From: Archilochus colubris | Taxonomy: Eukaryota; Chordata; Aves; Apodiformes; Trochilidae | Length of the DNA: 64,000 nt | Direction: 5' to 3' | Assembly (NCBI GenBank): GCA_023079485.1 | Contig: CM041115.1 | Span: 22,684,863 to 22,748,862, forward strand | Part shown: positions 6,103 through 19,835 of the stretch, one piece after another | Layout of the letters: every line of letters begins with the position of its first letter | How positions within the stretch are numbered: position 1 is the stretch's first letter | Notes under the pieces: model-generated | The model's database searches: none | What the model was told of the DNA's origin: nothing | What the model saw: only the letters and a program-made list of their open reading frames with translations | Translations under genes and position numbers: made by a program

Positions 6103-9100
6103 CAAGCTGTACGGTCTTTTGTGGAAAACAGTCAGTGCTATGAATCACTTGGGAATGAGAGATGCATGTTGTTTAAACCTCTTGTACTTTGGTACAAAAT
6201 ACACAGTGCAGTCCCTGTTTTAGCATGAATGCCAGTGAAAAGGATAAGCCAAGTCAGTTATCCAATATTGCTCTGCTTTGACATGACTGTGCACGGTGTG
6301 AAATGTTCAGTAGTGACAACACCCTGTATCACAAAACTGTACTACAGGTTTCCTCAAATGATCACAACTTTACATAGTGGGTCTTGAAACATTCCTTTGG
6401 GAAAAATAAAAGAATCTCTTAAGAAAAAATTTTTGTTTCACCTTCTAGAGAACTGATTATGAAATGGTATATGCATTCCAGGTGAGTAATTTTTCTCTAT
6501 GATAGCAATACATTATTTACTATTACTTCTGCAAAAGCTTTTGTTATAATACTCATGATCAGTGAAGTACTGCTGCTGCAAACAATTAACCTTCAGAAGG
6601 AAAATACTACTGCTTTAAAGTATCAAGCCTCTCGTTTTCACATTCAGAAAATCCTCATCCAAGGTAGCATCCCAGTCTCAAGTGTGACAATTGAATAGTG
6701 AAAGCTTCCTATTCCGTTTTTTCCCTGTCTTTTTTCTAGGCAAATGAAATAAGCACTGCAATATTTTTTATAACCTGGTGGCTTTAGCTTCAGATATTAA
6801 AACCGAATATTCAGTTCAGCAATTCAGATTTGATATTCCTGAGGTTATTTCCCACATATAAGGATGTGATTACCTCTACAACCTGAACTAGTCAAGAGGT
6901 CTTTCACCATTTTTAGATTTTTGTTCGCTGACTTTTATTTTTTACCAAATTTACTAATTTACCCATCCATCCTAGCATGGATTGGCAAAGATCCCCTAAG
7001 TACTATAGCTGATACTTGAGTTTTTAAATTATTTTTTTCCCAATCATTCCAGACTGTGGGAGAGACTATGGTTGTTTGAGGACTGCCCAAAAATTAAAGT
7101 GGAAAAAAATGCAAGAGAGTGCTCAGTGCCAGCCTTTGCTCTTCACATTCCAGTTGTTTTACCCCTGTCTGGGGTAAAAATGTTTGGTAGCGGTCACTTT
7201 TATCTGGCAGGCTGGTGATTTTGCTTCTAGGTGTGAGATTGATTTAGAAACTTCTTGCATGAAAATGTACCTTCATCTGCTCTGATAGCCTGGTTCCCAC
7301 TGATGTTCAAACAGAGCCTTTCACGAGTGTAAGGAAGGAGATTTCAGGTGGCTAATTCTCAGATAGTTTCTTATATTCTTCCTAGATTTATTACACATCA
7401 GCTGAATCCAATAACCAGCTACCCTCAAAACATGGACTGCTTAAACCCCCACCTCATCTTGGACTCATGTAACACTCTTTTGAGATCTTATTTCCACAAG
7501 AGAAAAAGAAAAGAGCTAGGTTGGGTAGCTCTGGCATGAGAGCAACATACCATGCTGGTTGGCCCTGTAGAGCAGTTGTGCTGGCACAAGTGAAAGCTAT
7601 ACAGTGAAGCTATACACTAAGAGTATTCATGAGTACAGTGCCATCAGGCAGGAGCTCTGTCCAATTAATATTAAATAGCTGTCTGGGCTCTTCGTCCCAG
7701 CTCAGAGAGAGTGTGGACTGAAAATGAGAATGAGCAATCATCTCTAGCTCAATGCCTGTGAAAGACTGTGAAGCCATACAATGACTGCTAGGACTTGTAA
7801 TTGAACAAACCATGACAAGATACCAGTGTGAAACACTGCTGGGTGAGTCTGAATGACATCTGCATAATTTAAAGCACACAGAGTGCAAAATCTGACAGGA
7901 GAAAAATGTGCCCTTATGAGCATCTATGCTTTTTCCCTTGATTCTTGATTATTTGTCTTTTTGTATTGTCCTGTGCAAAGGATGCTCTGTTGCCAAACCT
8001 CTGTGAAGCAGAAGAGGCAAGCTGGAGCAGAAGCACATTTGCTAGAAGAAGGTCCTTTTACATGAGTGATCCTAAATGAGCTACAGATCAGCTGATGTGA
8101 AAGTAGCCTGAAAAACTGAAAGTAGCCTGCTTCTCATTTGGATGTGTATGTTGTACTGGTTTTCTGGTATGCTGGATAGTATATTTACTGGTATGAATAA
8201 ACTCTGGTTTTATGCTTTTTGTAACATGGAGATAGAAGTAACAGAATGAAAGTAGGCTGGAATTGGTAAAATAATTTATCACTGTAAAATAGATTTCCTG
8301 CTCCATTCCTCACTTTGTCTTGTGTAAAATGGTATCTTCTCTTTTACTCATGCAATTGTAATAAAAATCAAACCATAACCCAAAGATATAATTACATCAA
8401 TGTTTTAAAAATCGTGGCAATTACTGTATCCTATTTTTTTCTCCTTAGGATGAGGGAGGGAGGAGGGGTCTCTGTTGTTCTCAGTGGGGGGTGGCAGGTT
8501 GTGAATTAAATCATGCATGAGTTCTGTATTTATAAGTGAGAATGGTTGGGAACTGATTTTTTGCCCTTGCAAGTGTATCTACTAAATAATCTGGAATCTT
8601 TTTTGATCTAGGAAAGGCTGTAGTGCATGCCTCTGCAGGAGAATTTGCTTGCTCAGTTGGATACTCAGTCTGCTACATACTTAAAGGACCAATAAATTAT
8701 AAGAAAATTTCACCACAATGTGTTTTGGGCAATGAAATTCCTCTTTTGTTACTATCCTAGAGTGGACTTTCACCTCTGATTTTCTGTAACATATCTCTTG
8801 CTCTTGCAAAAGAACATCTGAAAAGTCTTATTTGTTTTTGTTATTACAGTTTTTAAAAGCTGCATTATTTTGCTAAGGTGCCAGAGAACACACATTTGAT
8901 TTTTTTTTTTGTTTCCCTACATGCTTCCTTAGATTGGTGTCTTCAGTTACATCACTTGACTTGGAATATCTCACTTTTCTCATCCATCAGAGAACAACAA
9001 GCATCAGATCTGCTCATGCTTAAATTTGTTCCAAGGGCAAAATAAGGTAAAGTAAGACATGATTTCTGTTATTTACATGCTGTCCTCCTGTAATCAAAAT

Positions 9101-9694
9101 TGGATACTGTGTGGTTCAAGTGTGTAACCACATATAAACATGTGCACACTGCCCTGCTCCTTGGGGGATGCTGTGTGTTAGGACCAAAGGGATTATTTAA
9201 AGAGAAAGACAAGCAGCCAAGAGGTCCATTCTTGCTGCTTGCTGGTCCAGATATGTCAGGACCCCACATTCTTCTTTCAAACTTGCACAAGAGACCCATT
9301 GCCACCTCAGATTAAATTTTCCTAGTTTTCCAAAGAATCTGCAAGTGGCCAGAGTTATAGTAGGTAAGTGGTGTTATGCTGGGAGTTCTGAGAGCTATGT
9401 TTAAATGCCACCTTTTGCATGCATAAATCCTCCCTAACCTATAAATAAAGAGGCACAGGGGAGTCTCCTGAAGAACTGCTATTGTCTGGGTTGTTATTTG
9501 GCTAGAACACTTTTTTTTCATCAGGTTTAAAGAACACTTGTTGGAGGAAAGAAGTTTGACGCAGAAACTGGGAGTGGATTCTGAGACCTGTCTTTATGAT
9601 CCAAAAAAACCTTTTTGAACTGGGTACTGAGAAGGGCACGGTGATGAGAGTAAGGAGAATGCATCTTCTGTTTCACTGTTCTTGTGTTCATTGC
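6103..9694. other. AT-rich DNA without a recognised gene
   Basis: Only short chance ORFs on both strands, with no splice-flanked coding pattern and no recognised repeat. Confidence 0.6.
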
Positions 9695-9720
9695 CACACA
9701 CACACACACACACACACACA
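9695..9720 (+). repeat. (CA)13 microsatellite
   Basis: An uninterrupted CA dinucleotide run of 26 bases. It is a possible length polymorphism. Confidence 0.97.
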
Positions 9721-12700
9721 GTGGAATGCTTCAAAGAAAGACATGGCCCAACCATCAGTGTCTCTGTTCACTTCCAAAATAAGATCTGAAATTTTTAGCT
9801 AATAGTTCTTACCCCTTCTTTGTACAGTTTGTTGGGTTGAAATTTACTGATCTATTTGCTGATGTTTTTCCCAGAGAGATTCAATTAGTACTACAGAAAA
9901 AAAACTCATGTTTTCTTGGTCAAATCAGTAACTCCCCTTAATTTCTTGGAGTGGGCAAGATGGAAGGCTGTGCTTCTCTCAGCCCATAATTTTATGCTGA
10001 TGTCTCTTTCACACTGAGCAAATTGTGAGCATTTACATTTGCAAAAAATACTGATTTATGCAGTTCAACCCTGGCCCCAGGCTGTAGAAACACAGATAGA
10101 ATGCAAAAGTGACAAAGCAGAGAGGCTTCAATTTAAAAGGCATCAGCTGAAGAAGACTGTAAGCCCAGGTACCCCAGAAGCAGCACAATCTCTAGGACAT
10201 ACAGATTCTTGGCTCCTCTTTGACATTATTTTTCTTCTTCAGTTATTGCTCTGCACCTATTATTCCTTTCAGAAAAACGAATCAAACCAAAACATAAACC
10301 AACATATATTCTCACTATTCTCAGTGTTCAGTATTTGACTGTTAACACAAATGGAAGGACTAAAATATTATATTCTATAATTGATTCTATGAAAAAGAGT
10401 TCCCTTGTCTGACCATCTTGAAATCAATACCAACTGCAAGCAATCACAGAACAGTGTGAAGTGTTTAGGAATGGTTCTAAGGCTGTTTAAGCACCTTTTA
10501 CATTGTTTCTCACTGACAACAAATCTAATCCATGAAAAAAGCCTCTTAAGCATATTATTTTCTTCCCAGAATGTGTAGGATCAATGGAACACATAAATGA
10601 GATGTGGACCTTTTTAAAGCAATCAGAACATCTGAAATCCTAAAAAGCCACAGTTTATATTTAAGATATGTAAATTCTTGCCTTTGAAAGGAAAAGATCA
10701 TGGCATTCTTAGTCCTGGCTTCTGTATTCAGGGTTTTCCTAAGGCATTTTGGCTGTTCCTGACCAGACCTCTGCATCTGCTGTATCTTTCCTGATTTTGG
10801 CATGTTGTAGTGAAGATACATCTTACTTACATAAAATTTTCATGCTAATTTGGATTAAAAAGTCATCTCCACCTAAACTTTGCTATGTGTTAGCCACTGC
10901 AAACTCACTCTCCCTTTTGTCCTTTCCTTCCCCAGTATAATGAGAGACAGAGTTCATGATCAAATCTACAGCGCTAAGGTCAGGTCTGCATACTAAGGTC
11001 ATTTTTAAAAAAAAATAAATCTGTCTTTTAGTTAGGCATGGACAATGTAAGTTGGGATCTACTGAAAAGATAGTTCCAAGGATAAATGAGACTATATGCT
11101 GAAGTCTGGCATTAATATGACTTACTTTTCATTGAACAGACATAGTGGATGACACTCAGCTACTGTCCAGGAATTAAAAAGTACCTATGGGCTTTCCCTA
11201 CCCTATCCAGAGCATTGCTGCATTGCTTTTTATACCACTATATAATAATGAAAAAAATGCATGTCTGTCACTTCATAATGCAAGTTGAAACTGTGGTTGT
11301 ATGCCTCATTCTCTGTTGGAAAAGCACTGATAACTCACAAAGGTTTGTAACAATAGCAGGTTCCTGCGAGAAAGAAAGTGGTAAATTGCAAATCTGAGAT
11401 TACATGTTCTGGCTGGGCACAATGGTGGAAGTAGTTAAAACCTAGATCTCTTCACTCTCATCCAGATAGATCATTTCTACACTTTCTCAAGGTGCTCTGT
11501 TTCTAATTGTAGGTGGTGTGTGAGTCCTACACATGGGTAACAAAATTTATCATTCTTTGCAGAGCTGTGACAAAAGGTGGAGTTTTCACATTACTTTTTA
11601 TCATAGTTGCCTAAAGATTCATAGTTTAAATCATTCCTCATACTTTATAGCTTGGTCTCCTTAAGCTAAAAACCACAAAGAAACATGGATTATTGTGAAT
11701 GTACTGCTGGGATTCTTGATGAAATGGAGTGCTGGGATGTTTCCCCATTTGTATTCATCCAAAGGTCTGTGATACTTTTCTGACCCACTCTTATTGAGAA
11801 TGTAATCTTGGTGAAAATGTTGGTGAAACCAGACTCATTATTAATGAGAGGGAGCTGATCGATGCATCTCATGGAGCTGAATTTTAGTTTGCATTTACAG
11901 AATGATGATGCTTGGAACAAATTAGGGTCTGGTACACAGGTAACTAAAGGCAATAGAAACTTTTAAATATAATTCCTTGGGTGAAGCTTTTATTTTATTC
12001 TCCTTGTGACTGATGTTTTGGAAATACAAGGTCAGCATTCCAACTAGAAATAAAGGGGAATTATTATGTACAATTGAAAGAAAATAATCTGGAATGAGTA
12101 AAGGTAGTTTCTGGCCTAAAATCCAGTTTTCACTGCTGGTCTGTATCTACCAATGTAATCTGAGACACTCCTATGAGATGATCAGATAAAGATTTATATC
12201 CAATTGGGATTTGCTTAATCTGACTAAAGAAAATCAAGTTTATAAGAGCTTCTGTAGGGGATCTTGTTCCTATTTGCATTCTGTCCTGAACAGCTGTGAC
12301 AAAAATCCACAGTTTATCAAAGAGATGAGGAACCCACGTGACAAGAATTTTGTTAGTATGAAGTTACCCCAGAAGGGGAGACACAAGACTGACTATGTAG
12401 TGAGGAGAGATGCAGTTAGCAAAGTATTTTGTGTTGGTGGTGGCATGAAAGCACTTTCCTATCAATAGTAGTTTTTTCTACAAAATGATAAAAAATTGGG
12501 AGCGCTGTTCTTGCACTGACAGTATGCTTCCCTTCTGGAAGGCATATTTGTACCTTAGCAGTTGATTCCTGGTAAAACAGCCAGGTGATATGGACAGGGA
12601 ACATGCAGACTTGGATCTGTGGGGGACAGGACAGGGGCAGCTGAGAACAGAGGGATCAGCCACAGACTGTCAGAGAGGCTCTACCCCTGGGGGAGTTTCC

Positions 12701-14472
12701 TCATGCTCTGCCCCTGTACCAACCCGGGATCCACTGGAGGCCAGGACAGGGGAAGTTGGTCCTCATTAAGTTGGTAAAGACTGGGTTCTCTCCATCCCCT
12801 TCTCCTGCAACACAACAGTGTCCTGGCCCATCCTGGCTTCAAGACTGTTAGCAGTTCTGGGAAGAGCATGCAGCCCTCTTCAGCCCTCCAGAATCCTGGA
12901 GTCTGCACTGTCTGGATGTCCAATTAAAGATCAAGTGGGCAGGGAGTGGCCAGTCTGGTCTGGAGAAGATGAAATAAATTAATGGGCAAAGTTTCCATTA
13001 TTGCATCAAAACATGTATATTTTTTTTTATTTATCAAAACTGAAACCAAATTACTTGGCATTTAGATTCGAGCTTTTCCAAAAGGAGAGCAATGGGAAGC
13101 TAAGAGGAAGGAAGAAAAGGGAAAGAACAGCTGGACAACCAAAATTCAAAAACTGAATTAACCACAAACAGGCTAAACATAGTTTCTGTTTTCTTTGTTG
13201 CTGTTGTTGAAATAACCAAAATGCTAGGATTCAGCAACAACAAAACTCAATATGAAGAACAAAACTGGAATACAACAAGCATTACGTTAACACTAAGCTA
13301 AGATTAAATAATTGCAGTAGTCTCCCATAGTTGCTCTGGGCTCAGTTGACACATTGCTTCTTTACAAACAGGAGAACTTCATTTTGCACATGAACCAGCC
13401 TCTTTCTTCAGCTGTAGTCCATGGCTGTACCTTGAAGAAACTGAAGGAAGTTTCCCCACGAGTATCAGGCAACTACACAGCAATTCCACAGCTTCTGTGA
13501 AGCAAGGATACTGTCACAAGGTCCATTTTCAGGAAGTCTCTGGTCTTTGCAGAATGTTGAGAAAATGAAGGTAACTCGAGCCAATTCTAAGGACTCCACG
13601 AACCCATTTGCAGCATGTTTGGTGGTGTGGGGAAGGACCCTGTCCTGCAGCTGAAATAGTGATTGATGCTGTGTTGGTTGTTTTGTGTGTTCCTCCTCTC
13701 TGATAACACCTTCAGTGCTACATGGTTCTGGAAAGAACAACAATAAAACAAAGGAAAAAACCAAACACACACACACATACACACAGAAAAAATCAGTAGA
13801 AACAAGGCAAAAAGCAGCTGACCCAAATTTGCATGAGGTGTGATTCCACTCCCATTTGCAGAGAGCTGAATCAGAGGAGGAATCGAAGCTAATCCAGTGA
13901 TATGAGAAAGGACAAGCACAACTCAACATATACAAAAGGAGACAGAGTTCAGGTTTCAAGGTCAACAGTTTTGTGTTGATCCTCTCATCTTCTGAGTGCT
14001 TTCTTCTGCATTTGGAATTTGACCTGGAATAACTGGCATGTACAGACAGAGACTCACAGAACATGGTTAGCCATTTGATTGCACAGGGAAGCGCTCTTTA
14101 AACCAGAGAACAAACAACCAAGTAAACAAAATCCAACCAAGTAAAACAACTTTCATCATTGTAATCCTTTTCCTCAGTCTTGTAAAATTAAACTTAGGAA
14201 AAATAAAAGCGCGCAAAGTCCCTCTTGAGAGGAATTTTTCCCTCCATAGTTGTTCAACTCCTCTGAATCAGAAACATAAAAAAAGCAAACTGAAACAAAA
14301 AAGTAAAGTAGAAATAGATCAAAGACACCGGTTCAGTTTTGCCATATGAGACAGTACAGTAGTTTTCATCGAGCCTTACTTGCAAAAAGGAAGGATGAAA
14401 AAGACAAAGTTGTAAGGATGGTTGTATCTCCAGCTGCACATTAAAGGGCTGCTTCAGAGGGCTTATTATTCT
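9721..14472. other. No confirmed gene; possible 3' UTR of the unnamed minus-strand gene at 13.0-14.5 kb
   Basis: No convincing coding exon. On the minus strand, the part from 14472 down to about 13030 could be the 3' UTR of the candidate exon above it, because an AATAAA (plus-strand TTTATT) lies near 13028-13033. A short interrupted CA run is at about 13765. The 12.6-12.95 kb part is GC-richer than its surroundings but is not recognised. Confidence 0.4.
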
Positions 14473-14649
14473 TTACTGAAATGCAATCACACATCCAGGA
14501 AAAACAGCTCGAGTGACCTTGTTCAGGCCACAGGTACAGTCCTGTAAATGAGAAGTGAGTTTCTGAGCTGACAAACTTGAACTGAATCCAGCAGTAGAAT
14601 TGCAAGTTACAGCCCGGTAGATCCTGTGAGTGTATACGGGCTCAAACCA
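14473..14649 (-). CDS. Candidate terminal coding exon, unknown gene
   Basis: On the minus strand a long pyrimidine-rich tract ends in TTTTCAG|TGG at 14650/14649, an excellent 3' splice site. It is followed by 58 open codons and TAA at 14473-14475. The peptide starts WFEPVYTHRIYRAVTC and has four Cys, including a CTC pair. I do not recognise the family. The frame is phase 0 at the acceptor and matches the candidate exon at 16595-16644. A chance ORF after a cryptic splice site is the main alternative. Confidence 0.3.
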   Translation of the reverse strand, partial: WFEPVYTHRIYRAVTCNSTAGFSSSLSAQKLTSHLQDCTCGLNKVTRAVFPGCVIAFQ

Positions 14650-16594
14650 CTGAAAACAGCAGAAAGCCAGCAGGAGAGCGTGAGAGAAAAAGAGAACAGT
14701 TAAACCAGGTAAATGGTAATGAGGGCTGCCTGAATACATCTCTCCTACTCAGCAGTGTGCTCACTGCAATCCAGGGATTCTCTCAGTGTGATGAAACTTG
14801 TGACATATTTTCCTGCTGCCCCAGCTGCCCTTACACAGGACTTGCTGCTTGCCTAACTGAGGGCACCCCTGCTACTCCACAGTGGCAGATTATTACAGTG
14901 ACCAAGATGCAGAACATCCACAGCCCTGTCATTTCCTTTGCTCTTTCACACCACACTTTCCTCCACCTCTGCTACAGCAGCATGTGATGTGTGTCACCTG
15001 TCACACTGCTGTGACAAGCAGCAAACCAGGGTGCCTTTTAATTCCCTGTCTTGACATTTCAGCTTCTCACCACCCCTCTGACACTGGTCTTGGTTCATTG
15101 ACACCCTCCCAACTCAAGCAAGCATAATAAACACAGACTGTGCCAACCATGCCAAATTATTCCTTTCTTACTGCACAAAAAGGGAGAGGATTTGGGCTAT
15201 GGTGCTGAAATCTCTGTTAATGCACAAAGAACCCTTCGCTGAATATGGACAGATGACAGGGCATTGTGTGAAATTAACAATGAGACTTTCCATCAAAAGT
15301 TCTTCCTTTCTCTTATGGCTAGATTAACTCTTCAAGTGCTATCAGGGAAAAAGGAAGAAGGAGGAGGAAAGGAGGTGGGGCAGAAACACTGTGGGAAAAT
15401 TAAAGTCTCTTATATTAACACTAAGAAAGACAACCTCTTTGTCTTCTTTTTTGGGAACACATCCTTCAATAGATCCAAAATACAGAATGTGCCTTGGACC
15501 AGACTTCTGGGGAGGCTCAACATGGGATAAAGTTCTCCCTTCCTTCCTTGCACAAACACAAGAATGTCAGCCTTAGTTCTGTGCTTCTGGTTTCTTATTT
15601 TCGGAAGCAAAGCTTAAATAAAATGTTAACTACATTCATCATGGTTTGATTTTCCAAGCCGGCTCTGATTTAGTGCAAACTATTTAATTATGAAAGTGAA
15701 CTAACAGTAAATTTAGGTGTACATAAACATGTGTTTAATCCCATGTGAAAACAAGATAAGCCTTTTACAGAAACCTTGTTGTTTATGCAGTTGACTGCTG
15801 CTTATATATTCTATCACAGCGTGCTGTCCTGGCTTCTTCAGAATAGCTTATGTATGTATCTTGGTGTACTTGTACTAATGTATAAATCCAGAATTTATTG
15901 CCGTGGCTGTGTTCTTAGACCAATATATATTAAGGTGATTTTTTAAAATTCAAGAGGCTTAGCAAGGATGTAAAACGAATACTTCAGCATACAGAGCCTG
16001 AACACTCAGTTAAACAGTAGAGATCTTAACTAGAATTAATAGTATTTGCCTGGCTCTCTTTGTTCCATGGTGTTTTGCAGGAACTGCAAGTCAGGAGGAA
16101 TTCCACACCATATGGGTCTGAGCTTGGTAATTACAATGAGCTCTGCAACAGAAAAGGTGAACAAACAACAACTTCCACAAAATAATGTAACAGTATAGTG
16201 CCATTCTGACCTGATACCAGTATTCAGATCAAAGATTCAAACTTAATCACTGCAGTCTACCATTGTGGCACAGACAGGAAACATTAAGTGAAATTCTGAG
16301 ACAGAACAACGACTTGCAAAAAGAAATACTGCAGTACTGATCCTAGGCATATTTGTAAAGCATTTTCCTTTGAAAAAATTAAATTTGAGTAGCACGAACA
16401 AAATATTCTCAATTATTTCACCTGTCTTGATTGAAGCCAGGATAGAACCAATTTTCTTTTTACTGATTTTACTTCTCAGTTAAGTCCCTTCTAAGTAACT
16501 CCACAGTCAGTTTCTGCTTCTAGGGCTGATAACGTTGCTGATTATACTTACTTCTGGGGAATGGCATGCAGACATTTTATATCCTTATACTTAC
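14650..16594 (-). other. Candidate intron of the unnamed minus-strand gene; otherwise unassigned
   Basis: Starts with the donor GTAAGT at 16594-16589 and ends with the acceptor at 14650, if both candidate exons are real. I see no repeat or other gene in it. Confidence 0.3.
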
Positions 16595-16644
16595 TCTGAT
16601 AGAAAACAAGATCACTACTTGGTTCTGCTGAACTTCCTGTGCCC
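16595..16644 (-). CDS. Candidate internal coding exon, unknown gene
   Basis: 50 bp on the minus strand between an acceptor (TTTGTTTCAG after a pyrimidine-rich stretch) and a consensus donor, CAGA|GTAAGT. Read from its third base it gives AQEVQQNQVVILFSIR and ends on a whole codon. That fits the phase-0 start of the exon at 14649. Small size and lack of a recognised family keep confidence low. Further upstream exons were not found among the CR1 copies above 16.9 kb. Confidence 0.25.
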
Positions 16645-16904
16645 CTGAAACAAAGGGCAGAAAAGAGGTCACACTTGTGACCCTCCAGGGAGAAGTGGAT
16701 GGGACAGGTGACCCAAAACTGACTAAATAAAGCATTCTGTACCATATGCATCATAATCAATGTCAAGTATAAAGGGATCAAGATAGTCAAGCTCTCTATG
16801 CCTATTGCCTGTGTCAGGGCTAATTTCATCTGGTCTTCTCCATAATCATACTGTAGAGACCACAAGGCACTTTGCAGCAGGTTCTATTTCTCATTTGTTT
16901 GAGA

Positions 16905-17478
16905 AAACTAACCATATCCTGGGCTGTTTCAAAAGAAGGGAGGCCACCAGGTCGAGGGAGGTAATTCTTCCCCTCTGCTCTTGTGAGACCCCACCTGGAG
17001 TATTGTGTCCAGAAGACCTCAACACAAGGAGGACATGGAGCTGTTGGACACTCCAGAGGAGGGACACAAAGATGATCAGAAGGCTGGAGCACCTGTGAAG
17101 ACAGGTGATGGAGTTGAACCTAGTCAGTCTGGACAAAGCTGTAAGGAGACCTTATAGTCACCTTTCAGTGCCTAAAGGGGTCCTACAGGAAAGCTGGTCC
17201 TACTTCTTACAAAACCATGTAGAGATAGGATGAGGGGCAATGGCTTTAAACTGGAAAAGTATAGATTTAGGTTAGTTACTGGGAAAATACCTATCACCTG
17301 CTATGTGGGTGGTGAGACACCGGCATAGTTTACCCAGAGGAGTTGAGGATGCCCTCCCTCCTGGAAGCGTCCAGGTCCAGGCTGCTTGGGTCTTTGAGCG
17401 ACCTGGTCTAGTGGTAAGTGTCCCTGCCCACGCAGGGGGCTTGGACCCAGGTGATCTTTAAGGTCCCCTCCAAGCTGA
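16905..17478 (+). mobile_element. CR1 LINE 3' fragment
   Basis: It begins in the LGCFKRREATRSRE block of CR1 ORF2 and runs through the 3' region. It reaches the characteristic near-terminal GACCTGGTCTAGTGG, a GTGTCCCTGCCCA hairpin region and GATCTTTAAGGTCCCCTCCAA. The terminal 8-bp repeats are missing. Several stops are present; it is a dead copy. Confidence 0.9.
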
Positions 17479-18261
17479 GCGCCGTCAGTCCCGCAGTCAG
17501 GTTTGTGCGTGCTCCGGGCGCCGCCTGGCCGGCCCCGTCCGCAATTACAGGTTGGGTTTTCCTTGGGAAAATCATGCTTCTTCCTTCGCTGCTCAGCTGA
17601 TTCCGACAGATTTCCGATCAAAATGGAATTATGGTTAGTGGGTTTGGTTTTGTTTTTTCCCCCTAAGTTTAAGATAGAGTTGTCTTGATATTTTTTCCGT
17701 AAGGCTATCTAGTTAAATCGGTAAATCCTTGGTGGAGGTGAACAGTAACCACCTCATCTCCTGATGCTGAGCACTGCTGCTCATAAAGCGAGCAGTGCCT
17801 CTACTGCTGCAGCTGCCGCAGCCCCTCCTGTGCCAGCGCTGCTCTGGCTCAACACAGAGCACTGCTGCTACTGCTGCAGCTCTGCTCCCACCCCCACTGC
17901 ATCCCTACACCTCTACAAATTTACCCTGTGACCACAAGGCAAAAAGAAGCCAGCTTGCTCCCCTTGCCACAAAACAAAATCCCTAAAAGAATTAATGGAA
18001 GAGGACCAAGGTCTAGGGAAGACATAGAGAGGTAACAGCTGGTCTAGCCTTAAACTGTGACTCCAGTAGAAGATATAAGGATATTCTGGAAATCTGTCAA
18101 TACCATAGTCCTGCCCTTTTCTCACTTTTTGGGATGTAATCCAAAATTCAGATGGGCATGGGAGGAGGTAAGTAGAAGATAAAAGCTGCTTTGTTCTCCA
18201 TTCACATTTATTCATAATAGTTCTTAAGACTGAGAATAGTTTTTCAGACATTCTATATGTC
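17479..18261. other. Unassigned DNA with GC-rich and CTG-rich patches
   Basis: A GC-rich block at about 17480-17550 follows the CR1, and a CTG/CAG-rich patch lies at about 17765-17890. No gene was recognised. Confidence 0.5.
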
Positions 18262-19835
18262 CAGTTATAGAATCAGAATGGTTAGGATTGGAAGAGAACT
18301 TAGAGCTCGTGAAGATCCACATCCCCTGCATGGTCAGGACACCTCCCACTAGACTGGGGTTCACAAGGCCTCATCCATTCTGGCCTTGAACACCTCCAGC
18401 AAGGGGACATCAACAACCTCCTTAGGCAACCTGTTCCAGTATCTTATTACCCCCATGGTGAAGAATTTCTTCCCAACATCTAATCTAAATCACTTTTCCA
18501 GTTTAAAGCCATTTCCCTTCATCCTCTTGCTATGTGCCTTTGTAAGAAGTTCCTCCCAGCTTTCCTGTTGGCCCCTTTCACGTACTGAAAGGCTGCTATA
18601 AGGTCTTCCCAGAGCTTTCTTCAGGCTGCATAGCCCAAACTCCCTCAGCCTATATTCATGGCAGAGGTGCTCCAGTCATCTGATCATCTCTGTGGCTCTT
18701 CTCTGGACTCTGTAGCAGATCTGTATCTTTCTTGTGCTGGGGGCTCCAAGCTGGATGCAGTACCCAGGTGGGGTCTCCCAAGAGCAGAGCAGAGGGGCAG
18801 AATCACCTCCCTTGCCCTGCTGGCCACACTTCTTTTGGTGCAGCCCAGGATGTGGTTGGTCTTCTAGGCTGTGAGCACACACTGGCAGCTCAGGTCAAGC
18901 TTCTCACTTATTACCACCCAAAAGTCTTTTTCCTCAGGGCTGCTCTCTGTCCATTCTCCCTTCAGCCTGTGTTTGTGCCTGGGGTTGTGCCAACCCAAGT
19001 GCAGGACCTTGCACTTGGCCATGTTGAACTTCATGAGGCTGGCATGGGCCCAACTCTCCAGCCTGTCCAGGACCCCTCTGGACGGTCTCCCTTCCCTCTA
19101 AGGTGTCAACCACACCACACATCTTGGTATTGTCATGAAACTTGCTGAGGATACACTCTATACTACTGTCCATGTCTCCAACACAGATGTGAAACATCAC
19201 TGGTCCCAGTACTGATCCCTGAGGAACACCACTCATCACTTGCCTCCACTTGGACACTGAGCCATTGACCACAACTCTGCGGGTGTAGTCATCCAACCAG
19301 TTACTTACCCACTGAGTTGTTAATCTCTCAGATCCATGTTTTGTCAGTTTGGAGACATGGTTGTTAATCTGTCAGATACATGTCTTGTTGTGTGAGACAT
19401 TGTAAAGTGCCTTGCACAAAGCCAGGTAGATGATGTCAGCATCTCTGCCACTATCAACCGTCTCCGTAGCCTTGTTGTAGAAGGTCACCAAACTGATGAG
19501 CCACAATTTGCCCTTAGTGAAGCCATGCTGGCTGTCACTGATCACCTCCTTATTTTCCACGTGCCCCAGCAGATTTTCCAGAGGCACCTCTTCCGTGATC
19601 TTGCCATGCACAGAGATGGGACTGATGGGCCTCTACCTTTTTCCCAAACAGCAGGAACCTCACCAGTCTGCCATATATGTCTCAAATATGATGGACAGAG
19701 GCTTAATCTGCTCAAAGGTGTAGGTGTCAGGGACCACTCCTGCCTTTCCTTGTCACATGCTCCCAATCCTCTCTTGGTGTGCTGGGGGGGGTCAGTTGTG
19801 ACAACCCTCCTTCCTGAAAGCCCACCAGCAGAACA
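18262..19835 (-). mobile_element. CR1 LINE, 3' half including RT, minus strand
   Basis: The plus strand begins with the reverse complement of the CR1 3' end (ATAGAATCAGAATGG). Farther right, the minus-strand translation shows RT blocks: SGVPQGSVLGPVMF, CILSKFHDNTKMCGVVDTLEG, DSQHGFTKGK and YLRHIWQTGEVPA. It is about 1.57 kb, 5'-truncated and with frame breaks. The YADD-equivalent reads HDNT, so RT is dead. Confidence 0.92.

Noticed and set aside
13465..14064. 199-codon minus-strand ORF
   Set aside because: Composition is unlike a folded protein, no family is recognised, and it lies in what may be the 3' UTR of the candidate exon. It probably arose by chance.
18658..19148. Plus-strand ORFs of 69-138 codons
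   Set aside because: They are the antisense of the CR1 reverse transcriptase region.
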